NCBI GenBank assembly: GCA_002280875.1
Contig: NCEV01000016.1
Coordinates: 1 to 49,407, forward strand
Source of the DNA: Caulobacter sp. 32-67-35
GTDB lineage: Bacteria; Pseudomonadota; Alphaproteobacteria; Caulobacterales; Caulobacteraceae
Length of the DNA: 49,407 nucleotides
Reading direction: 5' to 3'
Shown: positions 17,645 through 25,700 of the stretch, one piece after another
How the letters are laid out: every line of letters begins with the position of its first letter
Numbering within the stretch: the stretch's first letter is position 1
Position numbers and translations under genes: made by a program
Notes under the pieces: model-generated
Databases searched by the model: none
What the model was told of the DNA's origin: nothing
Seen by the model: only the letters and a program-made list of their open reading frames with translations

Positions 17645-18415
17645 ATGCTGACCGATCCCTTCTTCTACGCCGTCGCCATCCCGGCCGTGATCCTGCTGGG
17701 CCTGGCCAAGGGTGGGTTTGCGGGGATCGGTGTGGTGGCGGCGCCCATGCTGTCGCTGGCGGTCTCACCGCTGCTGGCGGCGGCCATCCTCCTGCCGATC
17801 CTGATCGTTCAGGACGTCGTTAGCGTCTGGGCGTTTCGCCGGACTTGGGACAAGGGCGTGCTGAGGCTGATGCTGCCGGCCGCCGCGTTCGGCATCTTTC
17901 TGGGCTGGGCCCTGGCGGCCTTCGTGTCGGCGGCGGCGGTGGAGCTGGCGGTGGGGCTGATCTCGATCGTGTTTGCCCTGCAGCGTCTGTGGGCCGAGCG
18001 GGCGGTCAAGGCCGCCGAGCAGGTGGGGCAGACGGCCGGTCGACCCTGGCTCGGCGCGCTCTGCGGCCTCGCGGCCGGCTTCACCAGCCAGATCGCCCAT
18101 GCCGGCGGTCCGCCCTTCCAGATCTATGTGCTGCCGCGGGGCCTGCCCCGCGATACGTTCATCGGCACCAGCGCCATCTTCTTCGCCGTGGTCAACTGGA
18201 TGAAGGTTCCGGCCTATATCAACCTGGGCCAGTTCACCCCCGGGGTGCTGGCCACGGCCGGCGTACTGCTGCCTCTCGCGATCGCCTCGACCTGGACCGG
18301 CGTATGGCTGGTGCGGCGCGTTCCTGCCGAGGGCTTTTACCGCGTGATCTATGTCCTTTTGGTCGCGGTCGGCGGAAAGCTCGTCTTTGACGGCGTTCAG
18401 GGCCTGGTTTCCTGA
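17645..18415 (+). CDS. TauE/SafE family permease
   Basis: The 256-residue inner-membrane protein has about eight helices in two halves. The first half starts with the family motif GLAKGGFAGIGVVAAPMLSLAVSP and the second repeats it around ALCGLAAGFTSQIAHAGGPPFQIYVLPR. Such permeases export sulfite, sulfoacetate or other organosulfur or carboxylate anions. Nothing nearby is a sulfur gene, so the substrate is open. It starts 14 bases after the pgm stop, which suggests read-through from pgm. Confidence 0.9.
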   Translation: MLTDPFFYAVAIPAVILLGLAKGGFAGIGVVAAPMLSLAVSPLLAAAILLPILIVQDVVSVWAFRRTWDKGVLRLMLPAAAFGIFLGWALAAFVSAAAVELAVGLISIVFALQRLWAERAVKAAEQVGQTAGRPWLGALCGLAAGFTSQIAHAGGPPFQIYVLPRGLPRDTFIGTSAIFFAVVNWMKVPAYINLGQFTPGVLATAGVLLPLAIASTWTGVWLVRRVPAEGFYRVIYVLLVAVGGKLVFDGVQGLVS

Positions 18416-18486
18416 CGACCGGCCGCCCTTTCGGCGCCATGATGATCGTCGTTCATACGTCACTTTCTGAGACTAGCGTGGCCGCC

Positions 18487-19146
18487 ATGACCGATATCAC
18501 GACCCATTACCCGACTCCTGCGGCCAAATGCGCTGACCTCGTGGTCCATCTGGCAGGTCTGGCCTGCGCCCTTCTCGGCGGGGGCATCCTGCTGGGCCTG
18601 GCTTTCGGCATGGGCGACCTGAAGCAGGTCGCGGCGGTTTCGGTCTACACGGTTGGCCTGATCCTGATGCTGTCGCTGTCCACCGCCTACAACTTCGCCA
18701 AGGCGCGCTGGCGTCCGCTCCTGCGTCGTTTTGACCATGCCGGCATCTTCATCATGATCGCGGCGTCCTATACCCCCTTCACCACCCAGAACCTGACCGG
18801 CTGGTGGGCCATCGGCATGACCACAGCGGTGTGGAGCGTGGCCACGATCGGCGTGCTGGCCAAGCTGTTCCTGCCGGGCCTGGACAAGCGGTTCTGGGTC
18901 GGCCTCTACCTGGCCCTGGGCTGGCTGGTTCTGGTGGCCATCAAGCCGATGATCGAGGGGCTGTCCTGGCCTGCGCTGCTACTGCTGGCCATCGGCGGCA
19001 TCGTCTATTCGACCGGCACGGTCTTCTACCTGATGCGCCGCCTGAAGTTCCGCCGCGCCATCTGGCATGGCCATGTGGTCGGCGGCGCCGGCCTGCACTA
19101 TGCCGCCGTCCTGGTGGGCGTGGTCCTGGCGGGTTCGCACGGATGA
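18487..19146 (+). CDS. Hemolysin III / PAQR family membrane protein
   Basis: With the ATG at 18487 this is a 219-residue protein with seven predicted helices. A longer in-frame start at 18439 adds 16 residues with no better ribosome site. The family fingerprint appears as YNFAKARWRPLLRRFDHAGIFIMIAASYTPF, then GLYLALGWLVLVAIKP, and finally HGHVVGGAGLHYAAV with the last pair of metal-binding histidines. Relatives include YqfA of E. coli and eukaryotic progestin/adipoQ receptors, and the family may act as a zinc-dependent hydrolase. The physiological role here is unknown. Confidence 0.88.
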   Translation: MTDITTHYPTPAAKCADLVVHLAGLACALLGGGILLGLAFGMGDLKQVAAVSVYTVGLILMLSLSTAYNFAKARWRPLLRRFDHAGIFIMIAASYTPFTTQNLTGWWAIGMTTAVWSVATIGVLAKLFLPGLDKRFWVGLYLALGWLVLVAIKPMIEGLSWPALLLLAIGGIVYSTGTVFYLMRRLKFRRAIWHGHVVGGAGLHYAAVLVGVVLAGSHG

Positions 19147-19153
19147 GGCGGGC

Positions 19154-20386
19154 TTGAGCCGGGGACCCGATAGCAAGACCACCGGGCAGGGCCTGTTTGG
19201 CGACTGGTGGACGGGCGATCCGTTGCGGGGCAAGCGCCTGGCGACCCCGCCAGCCGAGGTGCTAGCCGAGATCGTCGACTTTCCGGGTGTGCGCCTGACG
19301 GCGGATCAGGCCGATCAGGCCCTAAACGCCGTCGCCGACCGCCTGACCCCGACCCGTTCGCTGCTGGATCGCACCGATTTCAACATCCTGGCCCTGTCAG
19401 GCGGCGCCTCTGGCGGCGCCTATGGGGCCGGCGTCCTGACGGGACTGTCCAAGGCGGGCGCGCGACCTGAATTTGCCATTGTCACCGGGGTCAGCACCGG
19501 CGCCCTGATCGCGCCTCTGGCCTTTCTGGGCTCGGCCTGGGACGAGCGTCTGACCGACTCCTATGTTGGCGGCCACGCGGCCGATCTGCTCAGCATCAAG
19601 GGTTTCGCCGGGGGGCTGGGGGCCGGACTGTTCAAGGGCGAGGGTCTGGAAGCGCTGGTCTGGCCGGTCATTGACGAGGTGGTGGTCGAAGCCGTGGCCC
19701 GCGAGCATGCCCGGGGCCGGCGGCTGCTGATCGCCACCACCAATCTCGACAACCAGAAGGCCGTCATCTGGGACATGGGCGCGATCGCCAGCCGCGGCGG
19801 CGAGGCCGCCCTGCAGCTGTTTCGCGACGTCATGCTGGCTTCGGCCTCAGTGCCGGGGCTGTTCCCGGCCAAGCTGTTCACGGTCGAGGCGGGCGGTGAG
19901 CGCTATCAGGAAATGCACGTCGATGGCGGCGTCGCCGCGCCGTTGTTCCTGATGCCCGACGCCCTGCTGCACTGGCGCAGTCTGGGCCAGCGCCTGAGGC
20001 GTGGCCGGGTCTATGTGATCGTCAACACGGTGCTGGACCCTTCGCCGCGCTCGACCCCGGCTGGCGTGGCCTCGATCATGGTGCGCGGCTTCGAGACCAT
20101 GCTGCGGTTTTCCTATCGGCAGGCGCTCAGCCTGGCGGCCGGCTTCTGCGCGCGCCACAATCTGCCGCTCAGCGTCGCCTCGATCCCGACGAGCTTTGAC
20201 TACCTGAACATGCTGAAATTCGACACCGCGACCATGCGCGCCATCTTCGACGAGGCCGAGCGCCAGGCCATGGCGGGCAATGTCTGGGCGAGCCCCTCGC
20301 CCGAGCCGACCGGTTGGCGGGGTCTGTTCCGGCGTCAGCCTGCCCGGGCAGACATCGACCCCGGCCCAACCGACGTTCTCGAATAG
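19154..20386 (+). CDS. Patatin-like phospholipase
   Basis: This cytoplasmic or membrane-associated serine hydrolase has 410 residues from a TTG at 19154, the best in-frame start: AGGCGGGC lies just upstream, and the only ATG in frame lies well inside the preceding gene. The oxyanion loop LSGGASGGAYGAG precedes the nucleophile elbow GVSTG with Ser114. The catalytic Asp257 sits in HVDGGVAAP, completing the Ser-Asp dyad. A C-terminal stretch of about 30 residues is Pro/Arg-rich. It follows the hemolysin III gene by only seven bases, so the two are probably co-transcribed. The lipid substrate is unknown. Confidence 0.87.
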   Translation: MSRGPDSKTTGQGLFGDWWTGDPLRGKRLATPPAEVLAEIVDFPGVRLTADQADQALNAVADRLTPTRSLLDRTDFNILALSGGASGGAYGAGVLTGLSKAGARPEFAIVTGVSTGALIAPLAFLGSAWDERLTDSYVGGHAADLLSIKGFAGGLGAGLFKGEGLEALVWPVIDEVVVEAVAREHARGRRLLIATTNLDNQKAVIWDMGAIASRGGEAALQLFRDVMLASASVPGLFPAKLFTVEAGGERYQEMHVDGGVAAPLFLMPDALLHWRSLGQRLRRGRVYVIVNTVLDPSPRSTPAGVASIMVRGFETMLRFSYRQALSLAAGFCARHNLPLSVASIPTSFDYLNMLKFDTATMRAIFDEAERQAMAGNVWASPSPEPTGWRGLFRRQPARADIDPGPTDVLE

Positions 20387-20413
20387 CTAACCGGCTAAAA
20401 AAGGCGGGCGGCC

Positions 20414-20559
20414 TTAGGCCTTCTTCAGGTGACGGGCGCGCAGCTTTTCCACGTTGGGCGGATCGGCCCGGAAATCGGACGCCAGGCCCAGACGCGCATT
20501 GCAGGACGGACAGCGAACGGAGTCAGGATCTTGCGGCGCGGGGGCTCGCTATCGCTCAT
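20414..20559 (-). pseudogene. Frameshifted small gene with a CPSC motif
   Basis: On the minus strand an ATG at 20559 opens MSDSEPPRRKILTP, then the frame goes Trp-rich. One base over, the sequence continues as VRCPSCNARLGLASDF and RADPPNVEKLRARHLKKA to a stop at 20414. The second frame has no start codon after its upstream stop. A single missing base near 20518 would join the two frames into a 48-residue protein with a CxxC and a basic tail. The 146-base span confirms a one-base loss from 147. It could be a true frameshift or a sequencing error. I do not recognise the family; a single CxxC is too little to call a zinc ribbon. Confidence 0.6.
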
Positions 20560-20642
20560 GACGTCGGACAGTTCGTGGACAGGACCGGCGCTAGCTGCAT
20601 GATCGCGGCGCGAAACTCAAGCGCTCGCGCGATATTGCCGGC

Positions 20643-21617
20643 CTACCAGTTCGGTTTCAGGCTGAACGACAGGGCAACCATTGAGTCTTTCTGGGTCGCC
20701 ATACCCATGATGACGTCCTTGGCTTTCATCTCGCGATGGATGTAGCCAACCGAGGCCTGCATCGGACCCTTGCGCCACGCCACCCCGGCCTGGGCGTCAC
20801 CGATCAGCTTGCTGTTGACGTCCGAGCTCATGCCAGCCCGGCTCCAGTCGCCATTCTGACTGCGCAGCATGTTCAGGCCCACGGCCCGGCCGCTGGCGGC
20901 GGCGAACACGTACCAGCGCCCGCGTTGACCGAAGGCCTCGTCGCCGTCGCGCAGGCCCAGGGCGTCGCTGACCCGGTCCTCGACATTCTTGCCCAGGCGC
21001 ACCGTGGCGCCGGCCTCCGCCGAACCGCCGGCGTCGCCGAAGCCAAAGCCGGCATGGGGCGAGAAATCCAGGGCGTACTTGCCGGCTTCCAGCTTGACCG
21101 CCGAAGGCCAGCCGCGCGTGAGGGTGACATCGATATTCTCGGCGTCAAACGCCTGAGCGTCCGGGCGGAAAAGGCTCAATGGCGACACGGCGGCGTTGCG
21201 CGCGACGGCGGCGACCGAAACCCGCACCGAGTCGACGGCGCCGCTGGCATGGCCAACCACAAAGGCGTTCGAGCGCCAGCTTACCGGCCCGCGGTCGTCA
21301 TAATAACGGTCTGAGTCCAGAAGGCGCGCATCGCCGAACGTGGCGGCGGGCGAAAGGGCGAATGCGCCTTCGACCTTGGCCTGAGCCGAGTCGACTTCGC
21401 GCGGCGCGAAGCCGGCGGCGTCAACCGGACGCGCGTCGCGCATATCCAGGCTCATCGGCTTGGCGGCGACAGGGTCAAGTTTGAAACTGGTCGGAGAGGT
21501 CTTGGCGGGCGTGTCAGTCTTGGGAGCGGCGACAGAGGCGGATATCGGCGCGCCCGTCATGACCATGGTCACGATCGCCAGGCAAATCGCAGACTGTCCC
21601 TTTTCCCTGATCAGCAC
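20643..21617 (-). CDS. Outer-membrane barrel protein, LpxR (DUF2219)-like C-terminal half
   Basis: The 324-residue exported protein starts at GTG 21617 with a hydrophobic segment (ICLAIVTMVMTGAPISASVAA) as signal peptide. A low-complexity Ala/Pro/Asp stretch follows to about residue 90. The rest alternates polar and hydrophobic residues as in a beta-barrel, ending in VALSFSLKPNW with a C-terminal aromatic residue typical of BAM substrates. The segment WYVFAAASGRAVGLNMLRSQ with AQAGVAWRKGPMQASVGYIHREM resembles the last strands of lipid A deacylase LpxR. The catalytic residues of LpxR are not evident to me, so a deacylase activity is not claimed. Confidence 0.65.
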   Translation of the reverse strand: MLIREKGQSAICLAIVTMVMTGAPISASVAAPKTDTPAKTSPTSFKLDPVAAKPMSLDMRDARPVDAAGFAPREVDSAQAKVEGAFALSPAATFGDARLLDSDRYYDDRGPVSWRSNAFVVGHASGAVDSVRVSVAAVARNAAVSPLSLFRPDAQAFDAENIDVTLTRGWPSAVKLEAGKYALDFSPHAGFGFGDAGGSAEAGATVRLGKNVEDRVSDALGLRDGDEAFGQRGRWYVFAAASGRAVGLNMLRSQNGDWSRAGMSSDVNSKLIGDAQAGVAWRKGPMQASVGYIHREMKAKDVIMGMATQKDSMVALSFSLKPNW

Positions 21618-21721
21618 GTGGATTCCCCAATCCCGATTAGCGGTAGCCTACCCCTTTCATCGCGACTGTCTACCGCGACCAAAGCCCGCATGGTGAACAC
21701 TCTGACCTCCGTAAGGTTCCC

Positions 21722-21760
21722 GAAACGCAAACGGCGGCGGGAGTTTTGCTCCCGCCGCCG
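21722..21760 (-). terminator. nrdA terminator, perfect 12-bp stem
   Basis: CGGCGGCGGGAG (21732-21743) pairs perfectly with CTCCCGCCGCCG (21749-21760) around a five-base loop. On the minus strand it is followed by TTTGCGTTTC, an interrupted T-tract. It lies 28 bases past the nrdA stop. Confidence 0.8.
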
Positions 21761-21788
21761 CTTTAACCTTGATGATCTTTTCGGCCGC

Positions 21789-23663
21789 CTACTGGCAGGC
21801 GAGGCATTCCTCGTAGTCGGTCTTCTCGGCGATATCGAAGCCGCCTGTTGGTTCAACCGCGAACTCGGCGCCGGCATAGGAAGCCCGCTGAACGGACTTG
21901 GAGCGCAGATAGTACAGTGATTTGACGCCGCGCTCCCAAGCCTGCCAGTGCAGCATGTGCAGGTCCCACTTATCGACATCGCCCGGCAGGAAAATGTTGA
22001 CCGACTGGCTCTGGCAGATTTCCGGCGTGCGGTCGGCGGCCAGTTCGACCACCCAGCGCTGATCCAGCTCGAAGGCGGTCTTGTAGACGTCCTTGTCGTC
22101 CTGGCTGAGGAAGTCCAGGTGCTGGACCGAGCCCTCGTTCTCCAAAATCGAGCCCCAGATGGCGTCGGTGTTGTGGCCCTTCTCCTCGAGAAGCTTCTCC
22201 AGATAGGGGTTCTTGACGGCGAACGATCCCGACAGGGTCTTGTGGGTATAGATGTTGGCCGGGATCGGCTCGATACCGGCGCTGGTGCCGCCGCAGATGA
22301 TCGAGATCGAGGCGGTCGGCGCGATCGCCAGCTTGTGCGAGAAGCGTTCCATCGAACCGCGATCGGCGGCGTCGGGGCATGGACCCTTTTCCTGGCCGAT
22401 GGTGATCGAGGCCTTGTCGGCCTCGCGGCGCAGGTGCTTGAACATCCGCATGTTCCAGCTCTTGGCCAGGGCGCTCTCGAACGGCACGTTCTGGCTTTGC
22501 AGGAAGCTGTGGAAGCCCATCAGGCCCAGGCCCACCGAACGCTCGCGCATGGCGGCATAGGCGGCGGTGGCGGCAGCGTCGGGGGCGCGATCGATGAAGT
22601 CCTGCAGGACGTTGTCGAGGAAGCGCATGATGTCCTCGATGAACATCGGCTCGTCGCGCCATTCCATGAAGGTCTCGGCGTTGACGCTCGACAGGCAGCA
22701 GACGGCCGTGCGGTCATTGCCCAGGTGGTCGACACCGGTGTGCAGCATGATCTCGCTGCACAGATTGGACTGGCGCACCGTCAGGCCCAGCTCGCGCTGG
22801 TGCTGCGGCATGGCGCGGTTTACGGTGTCGGAGAAGATCAGATAGGGCTCGCCGGTCTGCAGGCGCAGCTCCAGCACCTTCTGCCACAGGGCGCGGGCGT
22901 CGACCTCGCGCAGCACTTCGTTGGTCTTCGGCGAGCGCAGGCCAAACTTCAGGCCGTCGCGGACGGCGTGCATGAACTCGTCGCTGATCGAAATGCCGTG
23001 GTGCAGGTTCAGGGACTTGCGGTTGAAGTCGCCTGACGCCTTGCGGATTTCCAGGAACTCTTCGATTTCCGGGTGGTGGATGTCCAGATAGACGGCGGCC
23101 GATCCGCGACGCAGGCTGCCCTGCGAGATGGCCAGGGTCAGGCTGTCCATCACGCGGATGAAGGGGATGATGCCGCTGGTCTGGCCCTGGCCCTTGACCT
23201 TCTCGCCGATCGACCGGACGCCGCCCCAATAGGTGCCGATGCCGCCGCCATTGGCCGCCAGCCAGACGTTCTCGTTCCAGACGCTGAGGATGCCGTCCAG
23301 GCTGTCGGAGACCGAGTTCAGGAAGCAGCTGATCGGCAGACCGCGCTCGGCGCCGCCGTTGCTGAGCACCGGCGTCGACGGCATGAACCACAGCTTGCTC
23401 ATGTAGTCATAGACGCGCTGGGCGTGGTCGGCGTCGTCGGCGAAGGCCGTCGACACGCGGGCGAACATGTCCTGGTAGGACTCGCCCGGCAGCAGATAGC
23501 GGTCTTCCAGCGTGGTCTTGCCGAAATCGGTCAGCAGGGCGTCGCGCGAGCGATCCACCTGCACCTTGCGCACCAAGGCCAGCTTGGGACGCTCGGTCAC
23601 CTTCATCCCCTCGGTACGCGCCTTGGATACGGGCTGAATCTTCGCCGCTTCACTGCCGTTCAT
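21789..23663 (-). CDS. nrdA: Ribonucleoside-diphosphate reductase, large (alpha) subunit
   Basis: The 624-residue class I enzyme reduces ribonucleotides to deoxyribonucleotides with a separate radical-generating beta subunit, not in this window. The start chosen is ATG 23663 (MNGSEAAK); a TTG two codons upstream is possible. Redox-active cysteines are Cys113 (PISCFLNS) and Cys322 or 323 (TAVCC), and the active-site loop NLCSE gives Asn300, Cys302 and Glu304. The tail CLAC carries the Cys620/Cys623 shuttle pair. There is no ATP-cone at the N terminus, so allosteric on/off control by ATP/dATP at that site is absent or different. The length matches the short alphaproteobacterial (Rickettsia-like) NrdA. 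Possible NrdR boxes lie upstream. Confidence 0.94.
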   Translation of the reverse strand: MNGSEAAKIQPVSKARTEGMKVTERPKLALVRKVQVDRSRDALLTDFGKTTLEDRYLLPGESYQDMFARVSTAFADDADHAQRVYDYMSKLWFMPSTPVLSNGGAERGLPISCFLNSVSDSLDGILSVWNENVWLAANGGGIGTYWGGVRSIGEKVKGQGQTSGIIPFIRVMDSLTLAISQGSLRRGSAAVYLDIHHPEIEEFLEIRKASGDFNRKSLNLHHGISISDEFMHAVRDGLKFGLRSPKTNEVLREVDARALWQKVLELRLQTGEPYLIFSDTVNRAMPQHQRELGLTVRQSNLCSEIMLHTGVDHLGNDRTAVCCLSSVNAETFMEWRDEPMFIEDIMRFLDNVLQDFIDRAPDAAATAAYAAMRERSVGLGLMGFHSFLQSQNVPFESALAKSWNMRMFKHLRREADKASITIGQEKGPCPDAADRGSMERFSHKLAIAPTASISIICGGTSAGIEPIPANIYTHKTLSGSFAVKNPYLEKLLEEKGHNTDAIWGSILENEGSVQHLDFLSQDDKDVYKTAFELDQRWVVELAADRTPEICQSQSVNIFLPGDVDKWDLHMLHWQAWERGVKSLYYLRSKSVQRASYAGAEFAVEPTGGFDIAEKTDYEECLACQ

Positions 23664-24062
23664 GATCAAAATCCATAATCAATCAGCGTGTTCCGGTGAA
23701 GGGAACGCCCCGCCCAGCCGCTACATCTTGTGGCCGAGGAGCCCCCTCAGCCCACATATGGGGCCACAGTGGCTAATGACTCGTCAACGCCCCGAGCGCG
23801 AGTTTTTCGTTAACAAGCTGTGAACGGCGTGAACTTACCGGGCAGGATCAAGGGGTTGCCCATACCAACTTTTTTCACCTGCGACAGACCGTCACAAGGT
23901 GCGCCAACCAATCCGCCCCCGGACTTCGACAAGCACCCACAGCCGCGTCTGCATGAGCTTCTGCGGGGCCGCCTGGCGCATCGGAAAGTGTCTGCGCGCG
24001 CCTCAAGCGCAGGGCGGGACTTAAGACCCCTTGCCGCCGCTGTCTGCGTTGGCTCACGATCC
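23664..24062. other. Intergenic region upstream of nrdA
   Basis: About 400 bases with no convincing gene; the open frames inside it are Arg/Cys-rich and look non-coding. It contains the candidate NrdR boxes, a GACTC (GANTC, CcrM-type) site near 23778 and a GAAC-N5-GAAC direct repeat at 23822-23834. The nrdA promoter is expected here, but I cannot fix its -35 and -10. Confidence 0.6.
23718..23764 (-). promoter_or_regulatory. Candidate tandem NrdR boxes
   Basis: Two 16-base sites, 23718-23733 (core CTACATCTTG) and 23749-23764 (core CCACATATGG), resemble the NrdR box acaCwAtATaTwGtgt. The cores match 8 and 7 of 10 positions. Their spacing is exactly 31 bases, three helical turns, which is the arrangement known for NrdR box pairs. 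They lie 55-101 bases upstream of the nrdA start. The second box is degenerate, so this is a moderate-confidence call. Confidence 0.5.
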
Positions 24063-24095
24063 AAAAGAAAAGGGCCTGGCGTCGCCGCCAGGCCC
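24063..24095 (-). terminator. Rho-independent terminator of the OmpA gene
   Basis: GGGCCTGGCG (24072-24081) and CGCCAGGCCC (24086-24095) make a perfect 10-bp stem with a four-base loop. On the minus strand TTTTCTTTT follows directly. It is one of the two clearest terminators in the window. Confidence 0.92.
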
Positions 24096-24120
24096 CCCTC
24101 AGATCGCGTTGATCCAGATC

Positions 24121-25323
24121 TTAGAAGTTGATCGAGATCGTAGAGCGGCGGTTCAGCGGTTCCTTCACACCATCGCCCGTGGCGACGGCCGGAGCGCTTT
24201 CGCCCTTCCAGTCAACAGCCACGGTCGAGGTTGCAACACCCATGCCGACCAGCGCGTCAGCAACGGCCTTTGCACGACGCTCCGACAGGCGGGCGTTGTA
24301 CTTGGGCGAGCCCGACGTGTCGGTGTGACCGACGATGACCAGCTTGGTCGCCTTGCCAGCGTTGGCGTAGTTCGCGGCTTCCGAAACCACCGACTGGGCT
24401 TCCGGCGTCAGCACGTACTGATCGAACGGGAAGTAGACGATGAACTCGCGAGCCTCATACGCCGGCGGAGGCGGCGGGGGAGGCGGCGGGGGCGGAGGCG
24501 GCGGCGGGGGCGGCGGCGGGGGCGGCGGGGGCGGCGGAGGCGGCGGGGGAGCGGCGAAGGAGTAGCGGAGACCCACGGTCACCGATTGGTCCTTGTATTC
24601 GCCGCCGAACGCGCCGGGCTGCAGAGCGCCCGAACCTTGCGACTGCCACTTGTGATCGTTGGCGGCGCCCAGGTAGCGGTAGGTCAGATCGATGTTCAGC
24701 TTGTCGGTCGCCTTGATCGAGGCGCCGGCGATCGCTTGCCACGAGAGCGACAGATCATCGTCGTCAACGGTCAGGTTCTGGATGGCGACGTTGCCAGCCG
24801 TAACCGTACCGACGCCGCTGAACTGGCCCAGGGTCTTGACGTCCAAGCGGTTCAAGCCAACGCCTGCGCCGATGAAGGGGTTGATCCAGGCGTCCGGCGC
24901 GAAGTCGTACAGGACGTTCGCCATCAGGGTCCAGGAATCGATCGAGCCGTCCGGCGAGCCGCAATTGGCGGCGGCCGCGGTGCGGATCACGCCGGGGGTG
25001 CAGAGACCGCGGGGCTGTTGACGCACGGCGTTGCCGCGAACCGAGGTCAGGTCGCCGGGGCGATAGCCGCCTTCGAGTTCAGCGCGCCAGTTCGGGGTGA
25101 ACTGGTAGCCGAGACGAACGAAGCCGGTCCAGTCGCTGTCAGCCGACCACTCGTAGTGGTAGGTAGAGCCGTCCGGAGCGAACGCGTCGGACTCGGTCTT
25201 CAGACCGGCCGGCCAGTGATAGCCAAGGTCGACCGCGCCATACCAGCCGGTCTCTTGAGCGGAGACGCCCGACGCGGCGCAAACCGCAGCCAGAGCGACT
25301 CCCGCCAGGAGTTTGAATTTCAT
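24121..25323 (-). CDS. OmpA-family outer-membrane protein with long polyproline linker
   Basis: The 400-residue protein has a signal peptide (MKFKLLAGVALAAVCAASG, cleaved near SAQ), an eight-stranded barrel (about 23-255), a run of 29 prolines (residues 259-287) and a C-terminal OmpA domain that binds peptidoglycan. The OmpA domain carries VIVGHTDTSGSPKYNARLSE and then RRAKAVADAL, the conserved NxxLSxxRAxxV pattern. The barrel includes the N-terminal ETGWYGAVDLGYHW and a late LRYSFAA strand typical of the OmpA_membrane group. It anchors the outer membrane to the wall and is likely abundant, as the strong terminator suggests. A TATAAC element (minus strand, near 25373) may be its -10. The polyproline run would need EF-P for translation. 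Confidence 0.92.
   Translation of the reverse strand: MKFKLLAGVALAAVCAASGVSAQETGWYGAVDLGYHWPAGLKTESDAFAPDGSTYHYEWSADSDWTGFVRLGYQFTPNWRAELEGGYRPGDLTSVRGNAVRQQPRGLCTPGVIRTAAAANCGSPDGSIDSWTLMANVLYDFAPDAWINPFIGAGVGLNRLDVKTLGQFSGVGTVTAGNVAIQNLTVDDDDLSLSWQAIAGASIKATDKLNIDLTYRYLGAANDHKWQSQGSGALQPGAFGGEYKDQSVTVGLRYSFAAPPPPPPPPPPPPPPPPPPPPPPPPPPPPPAYEAREFIVYFPFDQYVLTPEAQSVVSEAANYANAGKATKLVIVGHTDTSGSPKYNARLSERRAKAVADALVGMGVATSTVAVDWKGESAPAVATGDGVKEPLNRRSTISINF
24463..24549 (-). repeat. Imperfect CCN trinucleotide repeat coding 29 prolines
   Basis: Twenty-nine consecutive proline codons, mostly CCG and CCC with a few CCT (read on the minus strand), fill 87 bases of the OmpA gene. The run is in frame and the codons are mixed, so slippage would be slower than in a pure repeat, but changes in copy number by multiples of three would keep the frame. 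Confidence 0.9.
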
Positions 25324-25700
25324 ATCAAGAGCCCTCTATTGCCCTGCTCCGGCCGAAAACGACCGAGCATCGTTATACCAAGGCGAACGTCCCGGGAAAG
25401 TGTCAGCAAAGCCACACTCGGCAGGTTTCGCTGACCTGGATATCTGCTCCAGGATGCCAAACTAGACCGCCCCACAAAATCAACTTCCGAGCGTATCGGC
25501 TGAAATCTTCCGCTGAGAGCGCCAGCTTGTTGGTTCGCACGTGAAACTCGGTCGCGCAAGGGCTTGCTGCATGAAAAGGCGGCGCTTTGTCGCAGCTCGG
25601 CCACATCCGGGCCGTTCTTCGCGCGTCAGGGGAAGATTACCCGCTGAATCCAGCGCCGACGGATGATCCGTATCCGGCCGTCGGCAGAGCTGAGCGCCGG
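25324..25700. other. Intergenic region upstream of the OmpA gene
   Basis: About 377 bases between the antiporter stop and the OmpA start, both on the minus strand. I see no supported gene. The part next to the OmpA start holds a TATAAC element and AGAGGG upstream of its ATG; the rest shows no clear signal. Confidence 0.6.

Noticed and set aside
23822-23834. GAAC-N5-GAAC direct repeat upstream of nrdA as a LexA box
   Set aside because: Alphaproteobacterial LexA sites need GTTC-N7-GTTC; the spacing here is five.
23810-24064. 84-codon minus-strand ORF between the OmpA and nrdA genes
   Set aside because: It is Arg/Cys-rich with no domain or ribosome site and ends where the OmpA terminator begins.
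24031-25434. 467-codon plus-strand ORF with an Arg/Gly-rich middle
   Set aside because: It is the antisense of the OmpA gene; the Arg/Gly run is the complement of the polyproline codons.
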